Source of the DNA: CBDFGN01 sp965247065
GTDB lineage: Bacteria; Bacteroidota; Bacteroidia; Cytophagales; Cyclobacteriaceae
DNA length: 64,000 nt
Assembly (NCBI GenBank): GCA_965247065.1
Contig: CBDFGN010000006.1
Location: 186,001-250,000 of the forward strand
Reading direction: 5' to 3'
The notes below the pieces were generated by a model. That model made no database searches, was not told the origin of the DNA, and worked only from the letters and a program-made list of their open reading frames with translations. How positions within the stretch are numbered: position 1 is the stretch's first letter; every line of letters begins with the position of its first letter. Shown here in pieces: positions 53,682 to 63,068 of the stretch. A program made the position numbers and the translations under genes.

Positions 53682-53996
53682 ATGAAGGAAATCAGATTAT
53701 ATACGGCCCTGATAATGGTTTTGGCATCTCCTTGGAACGCCCTTTCCCAGTGCAATCAGCTCCGTCCTCAACGCGACATCCAGTTCAATACCGACCAGGA
53801 TTGTGCACCATCAACGGTAACAAATTTTACCATACGGTATTTTTTTAATGCTCCCCAAGTCCCGGCGGATGTGGTGATTCATTTTGAATGGAATGATCCT
53901 GGCGGAAATGCTACGGATATCGACATTTTTTCCGGACTAATAGTAGCAGCCGAGATACCGAATTCGAGGCCACTGGAACATTTACTTACCCGGTGA
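53682..53996 (+). CDS. Second giant protein, fragment 1 (signal peptide)
   Basis: 104 residues from ATG 53682 (GTG at 53673 also in frame). Signal peptide MKEIRLYTALIMVLASPWNALSQ, then CNQLRPQRD and NFTIRYFFNAP, matching the N-terminal module of the first giant protein. Correct sense ends at DIDIF; the remaining 20-odd residues are out of frame after the loss of one T. Confidence 0.72.
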   Translation: MKEIRLYTALIMVLASPWNALSQCNQLRPQRDIQFNTDQDCAPSTVTNFTIRYFFNAPQVPADVVIHFEWNDPGGNATDIDIFSGLIVAAEIPNSRPLEHLLTR

Positions 53997-56900
53997 ATAA
54001 CGACTGTTCATTTCTACCCACCGCGTCAATAATAATCGCCGGAGCACCTTGCCCTACTTCCGATGAGGAGCAGACGGTTTTCTCATGGGCTAGAGACAAT
54101 GAATTTGGGGGAGTTCTGAGCATTACTCCAGCTACATTTGACGTTTGCTTCGACAATCCGATCACTAACGCCGTTTTTCAGGACAACTCCACATTCAACT
54201 GTAACCTGGCTCAAGAACCCGATAAACCCAATCAGCAGACACGCAATATCCAATTTGTATACGGGACTAACCATCCGCCCAATTCAATTCGGAACTTAAC
54301 CCTATTCGATGGGGCTATGAACGTGAATCTTACGGATGGCGCGGGCGCCCTGTCCACCCCTACCGTAATAAACGGGGTCACTGGAACATACTTTGGCCCT
54401 ATCGATATGATTCCATTTCCAGCTAATGGGCCGATTTCGCAAACTTTCCCGATCTCAGCTCCAGCGAACGTCTTAAATCTGGTAGGCAACACTTTTGAAG
54501 TTACCATGTTCAATTGGAATTTTTGTAACCCCTACAATGGTAATCCAGCCAGTCCAAATTATGCCCAGGCGATTTCTACCACGGCTATTATCCAAATAGT
54601 GAATGCCCCAAATCCATTTTTCATCTCGGAGGATAATTTAGGGGTTGCCACCCGGGATTTTTGCCTCGGTGAAACAGCCTTCTATAATAACATGACGACT
54701 GGGGCCAACCAATACTTTTGGGAGTTTTACGACGACTTTCCGGGGACTGTGCTGTTGGGAACCAGTACAGCCAATAATCCTTCATTCGTTTACAATACTG
54801 CCGGCCAGAAGGAGGTTCGATTGACGGCTACTAACAACGCCGCGCAAAGCACCTGCTCGGAGATCTTTTCGGACTTTGTTTCAATAACCCCCACATCAAT
54901 AGCCACCATTGATCCCACTGACGGTTTGGGCATGACCATAACACCGGAAATTTGCCAGGACGCGGCAATGTCTAGTTCCTTGTCAGTCACGTTCCTCGAT
55001 GCATCTCCTGGAGTGACACCTCAAATCGAATTTGAATGGAATTTCTTTGCCAGGAACAGTATGGTACTGGTCGACAGCACTGTAATAGTTCAGAATCCAC
55101 CAGATCCCGGAACCTATACTTTGCCGGGTACCTACATGGTGGAACTGATTACCCGTGATATAATAACGCTGTGTGACACTCGCGATACAGTGACCGTTAT
55201 CGTCTACCAAGACCCCATCTCGGATTTTTCCCCAACAACTGTCTGCGAAGGAAATGACACAGAATTCACAGATCTTTCGAGCTTACCGGTTGTTGTCAAT
55301 GGGGATGCAATTAATCTATGGGAATGGGATTTTGATAACGATGGGTTTCCGGATCGTATCGATAACGCCCCTCCGGGGGTGTTTCTGCAACCTCTTGGGA
55401 ATCTGGCTGGGCCCTCCGTAGCTGGATCCTATCCGGTGACATTGACCGTAACTACGGCTTCAGGAAACTGTACCCATTCATTCATCCAAAACGTGGACGT
55501 GCTACCAATTCCAGTGGCTATGTACACTCCGAATACCGACCAGCAGGACTGCCCGGATTTTACGTTGACCTTTGAAAATACCTCCCTCGGCAACCATCCT
55601 GCCGGTGTTACTATAGACCGCTACGAATGGTATATAGATAGCGATGACGGGATGGGATTTGTTATTGACTCAACTCAGGGACCGGCCGATCAATTCTTTA
55701 CCCGAACTTTCGTAAATGCAAAGATTCTTCCCAACGACCACGATTACAAAGTCTTCCTGAGATCAGTGGCCACCAACGGGTGTCTGGTTGACGGCGATAC
55801 CATTGAAGTCAAGGTTTTTTCGGGGCCCCCATCAGGATTCACCTCAGACTACAATTTCGGCAATCCAAATTGTTCTCCCTTGTTGGTGAATTTTCAAACC
55901 GATGTTGAGACCCAAAACTTGTCTCCAGACGAGTACACCTGGACGATCTTTGATGCGGTGGGAATGGTGGTCCCTCCCTCCCCGGTGGTTAAAAACAACC
56001 CCTTGGCTCCCGATTTCCACGATTTCAATTTCACATTCGTAAACACCTTACCTAATTTGGAAGGTTTTCAAGTACGGCTGGATGTGACCAAGACCGGCGT
56101 ATGTGTTCAGTCTTCCCAGGATATTATCAACGTCTTTCCGATTCCTTCCCCGGCTTTCATAGTTCTGGATTCTGTCGAGGAGTGCGACCGGGTGACTTAT
56201 ACGCTTCAGGCCGTACAGGAAACAGGCATTACCACTTATAACTGGTCCTTCAATCCGGTTCCGAACTTCCCCCCAATAAACAACGGTCAGGAGATCATCA
56301 TAACCTACTTGCGACCCATTAATACCCTGCCGGATCTAATGGTAGACTTGACCCTGCAGACCGATGGCCCCTCTGGTTGCCTTAGTTCGGTGAACACCGT
56401 TCCGCAGATAGTACAAAACCAGGAGGACAACATAAATGTCGGTCTTGGCCTGGCCGGACCCAATTTCGGTTGCATTCCGTATATCGCCCAGTTTGTGAAT
56501 ACTACCATTGGAGCTCCGGCTGGTACTTCGTATCAGTTCCTGGTCCGCCTGGGGGGCAATCCCTTTGACACGGTCGCCGTAACTGGTGATATAATGACAT
56601 CTTTTAGTTATGAATTTCCTAATGACGGGGCATTTGAGACGGTTCTCATCGCAATTTCCCCATTCGGCTGCGTTTTTAACTCCTCCCCGCCAATTGGAAT
56701 TACCACGTTCCCATTTCCCGTTGCCAATATTCAGGCCTCTACAACCCAAGGTTGCGCGCCGTTACCCGTAAATTTTGATAATTTCTCGGTAGGAAATACG
56801 AGTCCGAACAGTGGTTGGTATGTCCAGGAAGTAGGCGTTGGTAGCCCGATCCTATTCTCAAATGATCTATTCACCGGCAGAACCTTTGATAATACTACTG

Positions 56901-58546
56901 ATACTACTAAGAATTTCCTGGTCTTCTACATTGCCGAAAACGTGGGAGGGTGCACCGATGCCGATTCAACTGTGATTACCGTTTATCCGGAAATAAATGC
57001 CGCGTTTTCCCTTACCGCCCCTGACCAGGGCTGCGGACCCTTGCTACAGACCTTCCTGCTAGACCAGCTTCAGTCGGGAGTCGAATACGTTTGGGATTGG
57101 GGAGATGGACAATTAAGTGACACAACATTTGGCCAATCCACGGTGGATCATCTATTCCAGAATAATGATCCGTTTTCGTCCAGAAATTTCATGGTTATGT
57201 TGACAGCAACCGATTTGGCTACTGGCTGTCAGGATGTGTTTTCCGATGTGATCAGGGTGTATCCAAATGCAGTAGCTAATATTGAGGCGGACATAACAAA
57301 GGGGTGTGCACCATTACTGGTTGAATTCTCCAATGAATCCTTAGGAACCACTCTTCACCAGTGGGTTTTTCGAGAGCAGGGCCAACCGGATGATCTCGCA
57401 CAATTGTCCACCCAAATTGTCCAATTCATCTTCCAGAACCAGACACCCGATTCGATAATCTATGACGTGATTTATACTGGGTCAAATTCTTTTGGGTGCC
57501 AATCTGCGGACACGTTGGAGATTGTTGCTTACCCTGAGATCACGGCTTCTTATACCATGGATGGACCCGGTGAAAGCTGCGGACCCTTTTTACAGACGTT
57601 TCAGCTTGACCCGGAGCAGCCAAGGGTCAGGTACACCTGGGATTGGGGTGATGGACAACCTTCTGATACTACCAGCAACCAATCAAGCATTGACCATTTG
57701 TTTGAGAACTCAGATCCTTTTTTATCAAAGAATTTCTCAGTTCAGCTTACTGCTGTGGACACCGCCACTGGATGTACGGACGATTTCAGTGACATAATGC
57801 GCTTATATCCGACCGTGGCCGCAAGTATCCTGGCCGATGTTGAACAAGGTTGCGCACCCTTGCCGGTGTCATTTAAGAATGAATCGCTCGGAGCTTCTCA
57901 GCACAAGTGGGTGTACAGGGAACAAGGAGATTCTATCATTCAAGGACAGTTAGATAGTGAAGTGGCTTTAATAACCCTCCAAAATCAAACCACCCAAACG
58001 ATTATCTACGAGATTGTATACACTGGAACCAGTTCCTTCGGCTGTGTCTCTTCTGACACCCTTTTGGTAGCCACCTATTCGGAGATCGAGGCTGATTTCA
58101 GCCTGGACCCGCTAAGACAGAGCCTGCCTAACTCGACTATCACCTTGGTGAATAACTCGCTAAATGCAAGCGCCTGGGGAAACGTATGGACTTTTGGAGA
58201 TGGTGATTCTTCCCAACTGGTTCATCCGGATAGTCACACTTACGCGGCATATGGTGAGTACCTGGTACGGCTGGTCGTTAGCAGCGAAAATTGCTCAGAT
58301 CAGGTTGAGCAAATAACTGTCGTCGATCCCATCCTGCCAATCGTTGAGTTCACTTTAGATACTACGGCAGGTTGTCGTCCATTAAGGGTGAACTTTACCA
58401 ATCTCTCACAATTCGCTGATCCTGAATCGTATTTTTGGGATTTTGGCGATGGGCTAGGAACTTCGGCGGCCGAGAATCCAACCTATCTATATGATGTTCC
58501 GGGCATCTATTCGGTTTTTCTGAAGGCCAGGAACCCATCGGCTTAG
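53993..58546 (+). CDS. Second giant protein, fragment 2 (PKD-rich body)
   Basis: 1517 residues; sense is open upstream to about 53932 (FRTNSSSRDTEFEATGTF). Contains the end of the shared N-terminal module (NSTFNCN, IQFVYGTN, MFNWNFCNPYNG), PKD modules (YFWEFYDDFPG, LWEWDFDNDGFPD, VWTFGDGDSS), and two units of about 195 residues starting TQGCAPLPVNF / TKGCAPLLVEF and holding WDWGDGQ. Very few Lys, many Asp, Thr, Asn, as usual for T9SS adhesins. It ends by false stop after KARNPSA; sense continues as REPIGLDVIEEKEF. Confidence 0.78.
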   Translation: MNNDCSFLPTASIIIAGAPCPTSDEEQTVFSWARDNEFGGVLSITPATFDVCFDNPITNAVFQDNSTFNCNLAQEPDKPNQQTRNIQFVYGTNHPPNSIRNLTLFDGAMNVNLTDGAGALSTPTVINGVTGTYFGPIDMIPFPANGPISQTFPISAPANVLNLVGNTFEVTMFNWNFCNPYNGNPASPNYAQAISTTAIIQIVNAPNPFFISEDNLGVATRDFCLGETAFYNNMTTGANQYFWEFYDDFPGTVLLGTSTANNPSFVYNTAGQKEVRLTATNNAAQSTCSEIFSDFVSITPTSIATIDPTDGLGMTITPEICQDAAMSSSLSVTFLDASPGVTPQIEFEWNFFARNSMVLVDSTVIVQNPPDPGTYTLPGTYMVELITRDIITLCDTRDTVTVIVYQDPISDFSPTTVCEGNDTEFTDLSSLPVVVNGDAINLWEWDFDNDGFPDRIDNAPPGVFLQPLGNLAGPSVAGSYPVTLTVTTASGNCTHSFIQNVDVLPIPVAMYTPNTDQQDCPDFTLTFENTSLGNHPAGVTIDRYEWYIDSDDGMGFVIDSTQGPADQFFTRTFVNAKILPNDHDYKVFLRSVATNGCLVDGDTIEVKVFSGPPSGFTSDYNFGNPNCSPLLVNFQTDVETQNLSPDEYTWTIFDAVGMVVPPSPVVKNNPLAPDFHDFNFTFVNTLPNLEGFQVRLDVTKTGVCVQSSQDIINVFPIPSPAFIVLDSVEECDRVTYTLQAVQETGITTYNWSFNPVPNFPPINNGQEIIITYLRPINTLPDLMVDLTLQTDGPSGCLSSVNTVPQIVQNQEDNINVGLGLAGPNFGCIPYIAQFVNTTIGAPAGTSYQFLVRLGGNPFDTVAVTGDIMTSFSYEFPNDGAFETVLIAISPFGCVFNSSPPIGITTFPFPVANIQASTTQGCAPLPVNFDNFSVGNTSPNSGWYVQEVGVGSPILFSNDLFTGRTFDNTTDTTKNFLVFYIAENVGGCTDADSTVITVYPEINAAFSLTAPDQGCGPLLQTFLLDQLQSGVEYVWDWGDGQLSDTTFGQSTVDHLFQNNDPFSSRNFMVMLTATDLATGCQDVFSDVIRVYPNAVANIEADITKGCAPLLVEFSNESLGTTLHQWVFREQGQPDDLAQLSTQIVQFIFQNQTPDSIIYDVIYTGSNSFGCQSADTLEIVAYPEITASYTMDGPGESCGPFLQTFQLDPEQPRVRYTWDWGDGQPSDTTSNQSSIDHLFENSDPFLSKNFSVQLTAVDTATGCTDDFSDIMRLYPTVAASILADVEQGCAPLPVSFKNESLGASQHKWVYREQGDSIIQGQLDSEVALITLQNQTTQTIIYEIVYTGTSSFGCVSSDTLLVATYSEIEADFSLDPLRQSLPNSTITLVNNSLNASAWGNVWTFGDGDSSQLVHPDSHTYAAYGEYLVRLVVSSENCSDQVEQITVVDPILPIVEFTLDTTAGCRPLRVNFTNLSQFADPESYFWDFGDGLGTSAAENPTYLYDVPGIYSVFLKARNPSA

Positions 58547-58818
58547 ACGTGATTGAGGAAAAGGAGTTTCTTATAGAGGTATTCGAGGTGCCCACGGCTG
58601 ATTTCCTTATCCGACCGGACGTCGTATTCTTACCTGACGATCCGTTGTTCACCTCAAACCGCAGCCGGGGAGCCTCAACCTATCTTTAGGATTTTGGCGA
58701 TGAAACCACCTCTGATGAATATGAACCTCAGCACACTTACCTGGAAAGAGGGCTTTATACCATCTCCTTAACAGCAACCAACGAGCAGGGATGCTCCGAT
58801 AGTTATTCCCAGGAGAAC

Positions 58819-59148
58819 GTGGTTTTGGTGGAGACGGGGGGCAGGCTTCTAATTCCTAACGGCTTTACACCGAATGCCGGAGGTCCAACCGGGGGACGTG
58901 TCTCCAGTCGGAACTTGGGCGTTAATGACGTGTTTTTGCCTATCACCGAGGGAGTTGTCGAATTTCAGCTCCTAATTTTCAATCGATGGGGCGAGCTTCT
59001 TTTTGAGTCCACAAACCGGGACATCGGCTGGGATGGGTACTTTGCGGGTCGACTGGTGCAATCTGATGTCTACGTTTACCGGCTCAATCTAACATTTGCA
59101 AACGGCGAGAAAGCGAGCAGGGTGGGGGATTTGACATTAATTAGATAG
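58819..59148 (+). CDS. Second giant protein, fragment 3 (T9SS type B sorting domain)
   Basis: 109 residues; the frame is open from 58690, right after the TAG. Includes the end of the last PKD domain and the sorting domain LIPNGFTPNAGG, NDVFLPITEG, FNRWGELLFE, WDGYFAGR, SDVYVYRLNL, GDLTLIR. Closely similar to the sorting domain of the first giant protein. The indicated start is not a real initiation site; it is the tail of the pseudogene. Confidence 0.75.
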   Translation: MVLVETGGRLLIPNGFTPNAGGPTGGRVSSRNLGVNDVFLPITEGVVEFQLLIFNRWGELLFESTNRDIGWDGYFAGRLVQSDVYVYRLNLTFANGEKASRVGDLTLIR

Positions 59149-59156
59149 GGATTCGA

Positions 59157-60170
59157 ATGAGCAGGATAGCCAACATAGTATTAATCCTTGGTTTTTTCGT
59201 AACGGCCGTATTAAAGGCGCAGGATCCACAATTCTCGCAGTTCTATGCCGCTCCGCTTTATTTGAACCCGGCGTTTGCCGGGGCTACTTATGAGCATCGA
59301 TTTATCTTAAATCATAGGCTTCAGTGGCCGTCCTTACCTAAAGCGTTCGTCACCTACTCTTTCTCTTACGATTTCAATATGGCCGATCTGAATAGTGGTT
59401 TTGGGTTGATGGCAACCACCGATAGAGCCGGATCCGCGAATTTAAGGTCCACGAATGTTGGATTTGCGTATTCCTACAAATTTCGTTTTGAAAGTGGATG
59501 GGTATTGAGTCCGGGATTGTACTTTTCATACTCCATGCGCAGCCTTGATTTTGATCGACTGGTTTTCGGGGATCAGTTGGCTTTTGATATCAACGATGCT
59601 CCAACCTCCGATCCAACCCTGGGAAGAGGTATGACTTCCAGGTTCTTTGACTTTGGAGCCGGATTCCTGATTTACAACAAGAATTTTTGGTTGGGAATAT
59701 CCTCCTATCATCTGAACGAACCGGATAGATCGTTGGTGGATCAGGAGGATATTCTGCCCATGAGGAATTCAATTCACGGGGGATACCGAATCACTCTTTA
59801 CCAAGGATTTGGTGAAAGCAATAGAAAATCAAGCATAGCACCTTTCTTTCATTATAAAAGCCAAGGAGAATTTGATCAGCTAGACATCGGATTTCACTTT
59901 CACTATAATCCGATAGTTTCGGGAATATGGTATCGAGGGATCCCAATTGAACAAAATAGAGTTGATAACATAAACCAAGATGCGATAGTATTCCTGCTTG
60001 GGGTGAGGTTTGATCAATTGGATGTAGGATATTCATACGACATAACTGTGTCAGGTCTTGGTGCCAGTTCTGGAGGTTCCCACGAGGTATCAGCGATGTA
60101 TCAGTTCAATGCCAAAAAATCCCCCAAAGTAAAGCGCAAGGAAAAATTCATTCCTTGTCCAACTTTCTAA
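59157..60170 (+). CDS. PorP/SprF-family outer-membrane protein (copy 2)
   Basis: 337 residues. Signal peptide MSRIANIVLILGFFVTAVLKAQ, then QDPQFSQFYAAPLYLNPAFAG and RLQWPSLPKAFVTYSFSYDF, nearly the same as copy 1; C-terminus SYDITVSGLGASSGGSHEVS and a basic tail with IPCPTF. The ATG is 8 bp after the second giant gene, so the two form an operon. Intact although its presumed cargo gene is broken. Confidence 0.92.
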   Translation: MSRIANIVLILGFFVTAVLKAQDPQFSQFYAAPLYLNPAFAGATYEHRFILNHRLQWPSLPKAFVTYSFSYDFNMADLNSGFGLMATTDRAGSANLRSTNVGFAYSYKFRFESGWVLSPGLYFSYSMRSLDFDRLVFGDQLAFDINDAPTSDPTLGRGMTSRFFDFGAGFLIYNKNFWLGISSYHLNEPDRSLVDQEDILPMRNSIHGGYRITLYQGFGESNRKSSIAPFFHYKSQGEFDQLDIGFHFHYNPIVSGIWYRGIPIEQNRVDNINQDAIVFLLGVRFDQLDVGYSYDITVSGLGASSGGSHEVSAMYQFNAKKSPKVKRKEKFIPCPTF

Positions 60171-60193
60171 ACCACGCTTTTATAAAGAAGTTC

Positions 60194-60201
60194 TAACTTT
60201 G
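60194..60201 (+). promoter_or_regulatory. Candidate -7 box (TAACTTTG) for the CCA enzyme gene
   Basis: TAACTTTG 22 bp before the ATG at 60224, in the gap after PorP copy 2. No TTG at the -33 distance. Confidence 0.4.
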
Positions 60202-60223
60202 CTCGGAAGCACGTTGCAGCTAA

Positions 60224-61639
60224 ATGAACTTCAAAGCCCATTTTGATAAAAATTCCATTTTCAGGATAGTGGCAGAGGCGTCCCGGGAGCTTGGCCTGGA
60301 TTCCTATTTAGTGGGTGGATATGTGCGCGATCGGCTTTTGGATCGACCAACCAAGGATATGGATTTCGTTTGTGTTGGGAGTGGGATTGACCTGGCCAAA
60401 AAAGTGGCGGAGAAACTTGGTAAGTCTATTCCGGTTACGGTCTTTAAGAATTTCGGCACCGCTCAAATAAAGTTCTCAGGGATTGATATCGAATTTGTCG
60501 GGGCTAGGAAAGAATCTTACCGAAAGAATTCCAGAAAGCCTACGGTTGAAAACGGGTCCCTTCAGGATGATCTAAATAGGAGAGATTTTACCATAAACAC
60601 TGTAGTCGCCTCCTTGAATCTCTCTGAATACGGCAAGTTGGGTGATGCTTTTGATGGTATTGATGATCTGCAGAAAAAGTTAATCAGGACTCCGTTGGAT
60701 CCGGATAAGACCTTTTCGGATGATCCATTGAGGATGATGAGGGCAGTGCGATTGGCAACTCAGCTGAACTTTGACATTGAGCCCGATACCTTCGAATCCA
60801 TGACCGGAAATGCGGAGAGATTGTCAATTGTTTCCACCGAACGCATAACCGATGAGCTCAATAAGGTTATACTATCCGACAAACCCAGCTATGGATTTAA
60901 ACTGCTCTATCACGCACAGTTGCTCCATGTATTCTTCCCGGAAATGGTCGCTCTGCAGGGCGTCGAAACCATCAATGGTAAATCGCATAAGGATAACTTT
61001 TACCATACTCTGAAGGTGCTTGACAACGTGGCCAAGGTCACCAAGGATCTATGGCTCCGTTGGGCCGCTATTTTACATGACATTGCCAAGCCAATGACTA
61101 AAAGATACTATCCTAAATCCGGCTGGACATTTCACGGTCACGATGACAAAGGAGCCAAATTGGTAAGCCAGATATTCCGGCGTTTTAGGCTTCCTCTGGA
61201 CACGCATATGAAGTTGGTCAGAAAACTGGTCCGGCTGCATTTACGACCCATTGCCCTAGTAAAAGAACATATTACCGACAACGCCTTGAGACGCCTGCTC
61301 TTTGAAGCGGGCGATGACATTCATGCCCTGATGTTGCTTTGTAGGGCTGATATCACCTCAAAGAATCACAATAAGGTTAAGCAATACCTTCAAAACTTTG
61401 ACTTGGTGGAGAAGAAACTTGAATCTGTAGAAGAGAAAGACAAAATACGAAACTTTCAACCAGCGCTAAACGGCAACGATATTATGAAAATCCTTAACAT
61501 CGGGCCTTCCAAAATAATAGGGGAACTAAAGGAGGAAATAAAGGAGGCGATTTTGATGGGCAAAATTGAGAATAATTACCAGGATGGGTATGATTACCTG
61601 GTTCGTCTGGCACAAAAAAAAGGCCTGCCGGTAGCCTGA
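60224..61639 (+). CDS. CCA-adding enzyme / poly(A) polymerase family nucleotidyltransferase with HD domain
   Basis: 471 residues. Class II nucleotidyltransferase head: SYLVGGYVRDRLLDR with catalytic aspartates in TKDMDFVCVG, then RRDFTINTVVA and DDPLRMMRAVRLATQ. The RNA-binding neck follows, and an HD domain with AILHDIAKPMTKRY and GHDDKGA (about 280-320). Bacteroidota usually have one such gene for tRNA 3' CCA repair, so this is the likely role; oligo(A) addition cannot be excluded from sequence. Confidence 0.9.
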   Translation: MNFKAHFDKNSIFRIVAEASRELGLDSYLVGGYVRDRLLDRPTKDMDFVCVGSGIDLAKKVAEKLGKSIPVTVFKNFGTAQIKFSGIDIEFVGARKESYRKNSRKPTVENGSLQDDLNRRDFTINTVVASLNLSEYGKLGDAFDGIDDLQKKLIRTPLDPDKTFSDDPLRMMRAVRLATQLNFDIEPDTFESMTGNAERLSIVSTERITDELNKVILSDKPSYGFKLLYHAQLLHVFFPEMVALQGVETINGKSHKDNFYHTLKVLDNVAKVTKDLWLRWAAILHDIAKPMTKRYYPKSGWTFHGHDDKGAKLVSQIFRRFRLPLDTHMKLVRKLVRLHLRPIALVKEHITDNALRRLLFEAGDDIHALMLLCRADITSKNHNKVKQYLQNFDLVEKKLESVEEKDKIRNFQPALNGNDIMKILNIGPSKIIGELKEEIKEAILMGKIENNYQDGYDYLVRLAQKKGLPVA

Positions 61640-61657
61640 ATTCTTCAAAACTAGTCT

Positions 61658-61665
61658 TAGTTTTG
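61658..61665 (+). promoter_or_regulatory. Candidate -7 box (TAGTTTTG) for the TPR gene
   Basis: TAGTTTTG ends 18 bp before ATG 61684, which supports that start over an in-frame TTG at 61663. No -33 TTG seen. Confidence 0.35.
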
Positions 61666-61683
61666 TCCTTGCTTTCCAAACTA

Positions 61684-62391
61684 ATGATCATGAAAAATCT
61701 TATTCTGTGCCTGGGTCTCATAATGAGTAGCTGGACTGCTGATGTCTTGGGACAAACCTCAAAAGTTGTATTTGACTCCGTGGCCTACATGCGACAGTAC
61801 CAGATTTATATGGCTGCTACTAAATACAGTGACTCTGAAATTGCCCGAGGAGCGCTCTATAATATGTTAATGCTGAATCCCGCGGGTGCTAATGCTATTG
61901 CCGATTCCCTGGCCCAGATGTACCTGGAAGAAAACATGTTCGCTTCCGCAGCAATTCTGTCGCAGGATATATTGGCAGGGAATCCAAACAGTGAAACCGC
62001 CCAGGAGGTCGGGGCCTATGCTTTTGAACAAATTGGGTTAGGAGATAAAGCTCTACCACTATACGAGTCTATATATTTGCGCACTAACGACGTTGTAACC
62101 CTTTACAAGATATCATTGATCCAATTCCAGCTGGGCAATTACGTTGAATCCAAAACCAATCTTGATATTATCCTGAGCAAAAAAGAGGCCGATGAAGTTA
62201 AGCTTTACTTTCCGGGTGCCGATCAACAGCAGCAGGAAGTTCCCCTAAAGGCAGCCGTTTTCAATATGAAGGGATTACTTGCCAAAGCCAAGGAGAACAA
62301 GGAGGATGCCACCAAATATTACAAGCAGGCGATATTGCTATCTCCAGGATTTCAGATGGCCATAGCCAACCTGCAAGAGTTAGATAACTAG
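61684..62391 (+). CDS. Exported TPR-repeat protein
   Basis: 235 residues from ATG 61684 (a second ATG at 61690 is equally good). Signal peptide KNLILCLGLIMSSWTADVLGQ, followed by helical repeats in TPR style: AKYSDSEIARGALYNMLML-like, NMFASAAILSQDILAGNP, GDKALPLYESIYLRT, GNYVESKTNLDIIL, and the last NKEDATKYYKQAILLSP. Probably a periplasmic scaffold; partner unknown. Ends just before a terminator. Confidence 0.8.
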   Translation: MIMKNLILCLGLIMSSWTADVLGQTSKVVFDSVAYMRQYQIYMAATKYSDSEIARGALYNMLMLNPAGANAIADSLAQMYLEENMFASAAILSQDILAGNPNSETAQEVGAYAFEQIGLGDKALPLYESIYLRTNDVVTLYKISLIQFQLGNYVESKTNLDIILSKKEADEVKLYFPGADQQQQEVPLKAAVFNMKGLLAKAKENKEDATKYYKQAILLSPGFQMAIANLQELDN

Positions 62392-62409
62392 CTCTAATTC
62401 GATCTGACT

Positions 62410-62439
62410 AAAGCGATACCGGTAGGCATCGCTTTTTTT
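62410..62439 (+). terminator. Rho-independent terminator after the TPR gene
   Basis: Stem AAAGCGAT (62410-62417) with ATCGCTTT (62428-62435), possible inner pairs ACC/GGC, then T7. Stands 19 bp after the stop. Confidence 0.85.
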
Positions 62440-62507
62440 GTTTATTCTTACAATGGATGCAACCCTTTGGGCAGCTTACTGTCTGTTAGATTAGAAATCA
62501 ACTTTGA

Positions 62508-63068
62508 ATGAGTTCCGCAGATGTAGGCCTACATCATGACATTGTTGAAAGGTGCAAAACGGGCGATGCAAGTGCTCAGAATCAACTGTATGGGTTGTAT
62601 TCAAAGGCGATGTTTAACATATGCCTCCGAATCACCGGTGAGCGGGAAGGAGCTGAAGATGTACTTCAGGAAACGTTTGTCAGTGTCTTTAGGAACATAA
62701 ATAGTTATAGAAAAGAAGCCACAGTAGGGGCATGGATTAAGAGGATTGTGATCAACGGAGCAATAAACCATATCAGGAAAAGCAGGATTGAGACCTTATC
62801 TATGGAAGAGCAACCCATTCCCGACATCCATGAGTCTGAGTCAGAAGATTGGGATGAAAAGATGCTAAAAGTAGAAAAGATCAAACGAGCTATGGCAATC
62901 TTGCCGGATGGATACCGGCTGGTGTTCTCGCTTTATCTACTGGAGGGATATGATCACAAGGAAATTGCCGCAATCCTTGATATTACTGAGTCAACATCAA
63001 AGTCCCAATTTAACAGGGCCAAAAAAAAGATAAGAGATTTACTAGAACATGAGGTGAATTATGACTGA
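62508..63068 (+). CDS. RNA polymerase sigma factor, ECF type
   Basis: 186 residues. Region 2 has AMFNICLRITGEREGAEDVLQ-type sequence followed by ETFVSVFRNINSYR and VGAWIKRIVINGAINH; region 4 has LPDGYRLVFSLYLLEGYDHKEIA and SKSQFNRAKKKIRDLL, the -35-binding helix-turn-helix. An acidic linker (IHESESEDWDEK) lies between. The stop overlaps the next gene by eight bases, the usual arrangement for a sigma with its anti-sigma. Confidence 0.93.
   Translation: MSSADVGLHHDIVERCKTGDASAQNQLYGLYSKAMFNICLRITGEREGAEDVLQETFVSVFRNINSYRKEATVGAWIKRIVINGAINHIRKSRIETLSMEEQPIPDIHESESEDWDEKMLKVEKIKRAMAILPDGYRLVFSLYLLEGYDHKEIAAILDITESTSKSQFNRAKKKIRDLLEHEVNYD

Larger units (their letters stand above)
53682..59148 (+). 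pseudogene. Second giant T9SS type B surface protein, interrupted by two frameshifts and a stop
   Basis: About 1820 residues when rejoined: signal peptide, N-terminal module shared with the first giant protein, PKD modules, two long repeats with a QGCxPL start and VWDWGDGQLSDTT / TWDWGDGQPSDTT, and a type B sorting domain. Lesions: one T lost from a run at 53926-53931, one G lost at 58530-58531, and TAG at 58687-58689 where the paralogue has TGG (W of WDFGD). The sorting domain follows in frame. A PorP/SprF gene follows after 8 bp. Decay is favoured, sequencing error not excluded; a base substitution to TAG is less typical of homopolymer error. Confidence 0.7.

Noticed and set aside
58687..58689. 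TAG read as pyrrolysine or by suppression
   Set aside because: The paralogue has Trp at this place and upstream there is an independent frameshift; a plain nonsense change explains it.
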